Origin: an uncultured Ruminococcus sp.
Lineage (GTDB): Bacteria > Bacillota > Clostridia > Oscillospirales > Acutalibacteraceae
Reading direction: 5' to 3'
NCBI GenBank assembly: GCA_902767285.1
Contig: CACXHC010000039.1
Coordinates: 1 to 8,506 of the forward strand
DNA length: 8,506 nt
The notes beneath the pieces are model-generated. The model did no database searches. It was not told where the DNA came from and saw only the letters and a program-made list of their open reading frames with translations. Numbering within the stretch: the first letter of the stretch is position 1; each line of letters opens with the position of its first letter. A program made the translations under genes and the position numbers. Of the stretch, positions 7,301-8,506 are shown one piece after another.

Positions 7301-7905
7301 CCGCAATTGACGAGTACAAAGAAGTATCCGAAAGATACGATTTTATGAAAAAGCAGGTTAATGATGTCGAAAAATCCAAAAAGGAGATAAATTCGCTAAT
7401 CAACGACCTAACAAAGCAAATGAAAGAAATTTTTGTTGAAAGATTTGGTCTTATAAACAAGAATTTCGGAGAAACATTCAAGCAATTGTTTGGAGGCGGT
7501 GAAGCATCTTTATCGCTGACGAATGAGGAAGATGTTCTCGGCAGCGGCATTGACATAAAATGTCACCCGCCGGGAAAGATAGTATCTCATCTTGAGTCGC
7601 TTTCGGGCGGCGAGCGTGCTTTGGTGGCAATATCTTTGTATTTTGCCATACTCAAAGTAAGTCCGGCACCGTTTTGCGTAATGGACGAAATAGAAGCGGC
7701 TCTCGATGACGTAAATGTTGACAGATTTGCTCAGTATATGCGTACTATAAACGATGCAACTCAGTTTATACTTATAACTCACAGGCGTGGTACAATGGAG
7801 GAGGCAGATGTTCTTTACGGAGTCACCATGCAAGATGAAGGCGTGTCGAAACTTCTGGAACTTCATTCAACAGCGGTTGCCGAAAGTTTCAGCCGTCTTA
7901 AATAA
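4336..7905 (+). CDS. smc: Chromosome segregation protein SMC
   Basis: SMC is the dimeric ATPase of the SMC-ScpA-ScpB complex that extrudes DNA loops and organises and segregates the chromosome (family knowledge). The 1189 residues are full length. The N-terminal head (about 1-165) has Walker A GPNGSGKS (31-38) and GLGRDGYSMISQGKID (132-147). A first coiled coil runs to about 510. The hinge spans about 520-675, with glycine-rich GGSFTGGS near 658-665. A second coiled coil runs to about 980. The C-terminal head begins with LGNVNVAAIDEY (983-994). It contains the ABC signature LSGGERA (1089-1095), Walker B VMDEIEAALDD with Asp1117 and Glu1118, and a switch histidine in THRRGTMEEAD. No frameshift is visible. 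The ATG lies 1 nt after the preceding TGA, with AAAGGA at 4321-4326 inside the upstream gene, 9 nt away. scpA and scpB are not in the window. Confidence 0.98.
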   Translation: MLLKSLEIQGFKTFPDKTKLEFDKGITAVVGPNGSGKSNISDAIRWVLGEQSAKALRCSKMEDVVFNGTDTRKKVGYAEVTLTIDNKDRTLAFDGDSVAVTRRYYRSGDSDYLINKVSVRLKDVHELFMDTGLGRDGYSMISQGKIDSIVASKSEDRREIFEEASGISKYRYRKSEAERKLAQTEENLLRLRDILSELEERVGPLGKQAEKAKSYLKYAKEKEGLEIALWLNTIEKSASQLREQDDKISVAESQRESVLKSIEEISKETESIYQQTGTFASEMDRIRKVNAGIQAEISDIRSKISVEENNISHVLQNVARFEKEIQDIDKSCEEIQKELDEKEKKIEKLKKNHSAENQKFNQKTIELSKLINDGGKSELLGQYNSDLAKLNIKLAGEKAVMSSSRSTADELERRISAVDESIKAKSRQIQQQQTESAEYADEIITAEEKIKTLTDTVNSHQLLLKTSTQKRDQIKADTDKLIIDKNESDRHKLLLEDLERNLEGFNPSVKAVVKEAKQGKLSGIHGPVSRVIKVPSEYAVAIETALGGAMQNIVTSNEEDAKKAIAFLKRTNGGRATFLPMTTVKGKILDEYGLSDMDGFVGIASELCQCDSQYSGILNSLLGRICIAENLDKASKIASKYKYRFKIVTTDGQVINAGGSFTGGSTNKKTGLLSRVSDIEKLGQKSAELGRRIAENKENLSKIQADCTKAESDLQTNRNQLAKVNEYKLRLQASLDSCKERIKLLKETVDEQKKGREELVFQKDTAEKRCSEAVKNVIKLESDISKFQKKADIVNDEIAKQTEKREQLTAQIQAIQLNMLAYTKDIEALESEIENAKQTNIENDDKKQTLVNNIETEKKNKENIEKLILGYKSQESEKRSLIEKNNITIEKLGDQRSELEKRSAEIRKLEKEKLDEKEKLGGEIARLEERKINLKNQYDEIIGKLWDEYELTPKTAKESAVEIESVTSAQRSLSQIKAKIKALGNVNVAAIDEYKEVSERYDFMKKQVNDVEKSKKEINSLINDLTKQMKEIFVERFGLINKNFGETFKQLFGGGEASLSLTNEEDVLGSGIDIKCHPPGKIVSHLESLSGGERALVAISLYFAILKVSPAPFCVMDEIEAALDDVNVDRFAQYMRTINDATQFILITHRRGTMEEADVLYGVTMQDEGVSKLLELHSTAVAESFSRLK

Positions 7906-7932
7906 TTATTTTGAAGAAAGAAGGTATCAGCT

Positions 7933-8506
7933 ATGGGCTTGTTTGCAAAAATAAAAGAAGGTCTTAAAAAGACGAGAGATAGTGTTGTTGGTCAGATAGA
8001 TTCAATGCTGAAATCGTTTACCAAAATTGACGAAGAACTTTTTGAGGAACTCGAAGAACTGCTCATAATGGGAGATGTAGGCGTTGCAACATCTGAAAAA
8101 ATATGCAGTGAACTGCGAAAGAAAGTTAAAAAAGAAGGTGCTACTGATCCCAAAGATGTTCACAAACTTCTTGAACAGATAGTCGCCGAAATGCTCGAAG
8201 GCGGTCAGGAACTCGATTTATCAACAAAGCCTTCTGTTATATTGGTTATCGGCGTAAACGGAGTAGGAAAAACAACGACCATCGGAAAAATGGCAGATTC
8301 TTTCAGAAAAGACGGCAAAAAGGTTATTTTGTCTGCGGCTGATACTTTCAGAGCAGCGGCAGTTGAACAGCTCGAAATATGGGCAAATCGAAGCAAGTGC
8401 GATATAGTCAAGCAGAAAGAGGGTGCAGACCCCGCCGCAGTTGTGTTTGATTCTATTCAGGCAGGCAAAGCGAGAAAGGCCGATGTTATTATCATCGACA
8501 CCGCCG
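7933..8506 (+). CDS. ftsY: Signal recognition particle receptor FtsY, 5' part only
   Basis: FtsY is the membrane-associated SRP receptor GTPase that pairs with Ffh to deliver ribosomes making membrane proteins to SecYEG (family knowledge). The window holds 191 codons plus one base and runs off the end with no stop. The N-terminus MGLFAKIKEGLKKTRDSV looks like the short amphipathic membrane-binding helix. Residues 20-95 form the helical N domain. The G domain then begins with G1 GVNGVGKTTTIGK (107-119), DTFRAAAVEQLEIWA (137-151) and the start of the G3 motif, IIIDTA (186-191). The long acidic A domain of E. coli FtsY is absent, as is usual in Gram-positive bacteria. The ATG has GAAGGT at 7920-7925, 7 nt upstream. 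It follows smc after 27 nt with no terminator, continuing the rnc-smc-ftsY operon. The G4 and G5 motifs lie beyond the window. Confidence 0.96.
   Translation, partial: MGLFAKIKEGLKKTRDSVVGQIDSMLKSFTKIDEELFEELEELLIMGDVGVATSEKICSELRKKVKKEGATDPKDVHKLLEQIVAEMLEGGQELDLSTKPSVILVIGVNGVGKTTTIGKMADSFRKDGKKVILSAADTFRAAAVEQLEIWANRSKCDIVKQKEGADPAAVVFDSIQAGKARKADVIIIDTA

Overview
The window is a compact, all-plus-strand housekeeping gene cluster. Gene content and order (trmFO, plsX, rnc, radical SAM gene, smc, ftsY), moderately AT-rich coding sequence, strong GGAG-type ribosome binding sites and a folate-type TrmFO point to a low-GC Firmicute. Clostridia of the Oscillospiraceae/Ruminococcaceae type are my best guess. 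That placement is inference from gene order and style, not from a marker search.

Layout: positions 1-221 hold a possible 3' end of an upstream gene, a palindromic T/A-rich hairpin element (91-129), and three 22-bp tandem repeats (142-207) that stop exactly at the trmFO ribosome binding site. Then come trmFO (222-1538, tRNA m5U54 methylation), plsX (1522-2553, phospholipid synthesis, overlapping trmFO by 17 nt), and a 54-63 nt gap holding a second copy of the T/A hairpin. After the gap are rnc (2617-3327, RNase III), an Elp3-like radical SAM gene (3327-4334, joined to rnc by a TAATG overlap), smc (4336-7905, chromosome condensation ATPase, 1 nt after the preceding stop) and the 5' part of ftsY (7933 to the window end, SRP receptor GTPase).

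Spacing indicates two tightly packed blocks, trmFO-plsX and rnc-radicalSAM-smc-ftsY, which may form one transcript. No canonical intrinsic terminator separates them. The rnc-smc-ftsY block is a classic Firmicutes cluster. The usual acpP between plsX and rnc is absent, and the hairpin element occupies that gap. The proteins serve RNA modification and processing, lipid initiation, chromosome segregation and membrane protein targeting. They share a transcript rather than a single pathway.

I see no new multi-gene system. The most interesting material is non-coding: the two related hairpins, whose arms differ but stay complementary, and the tandem repeat next to the trmFO start. No stretch longer than about 220 nt lacks a gene.
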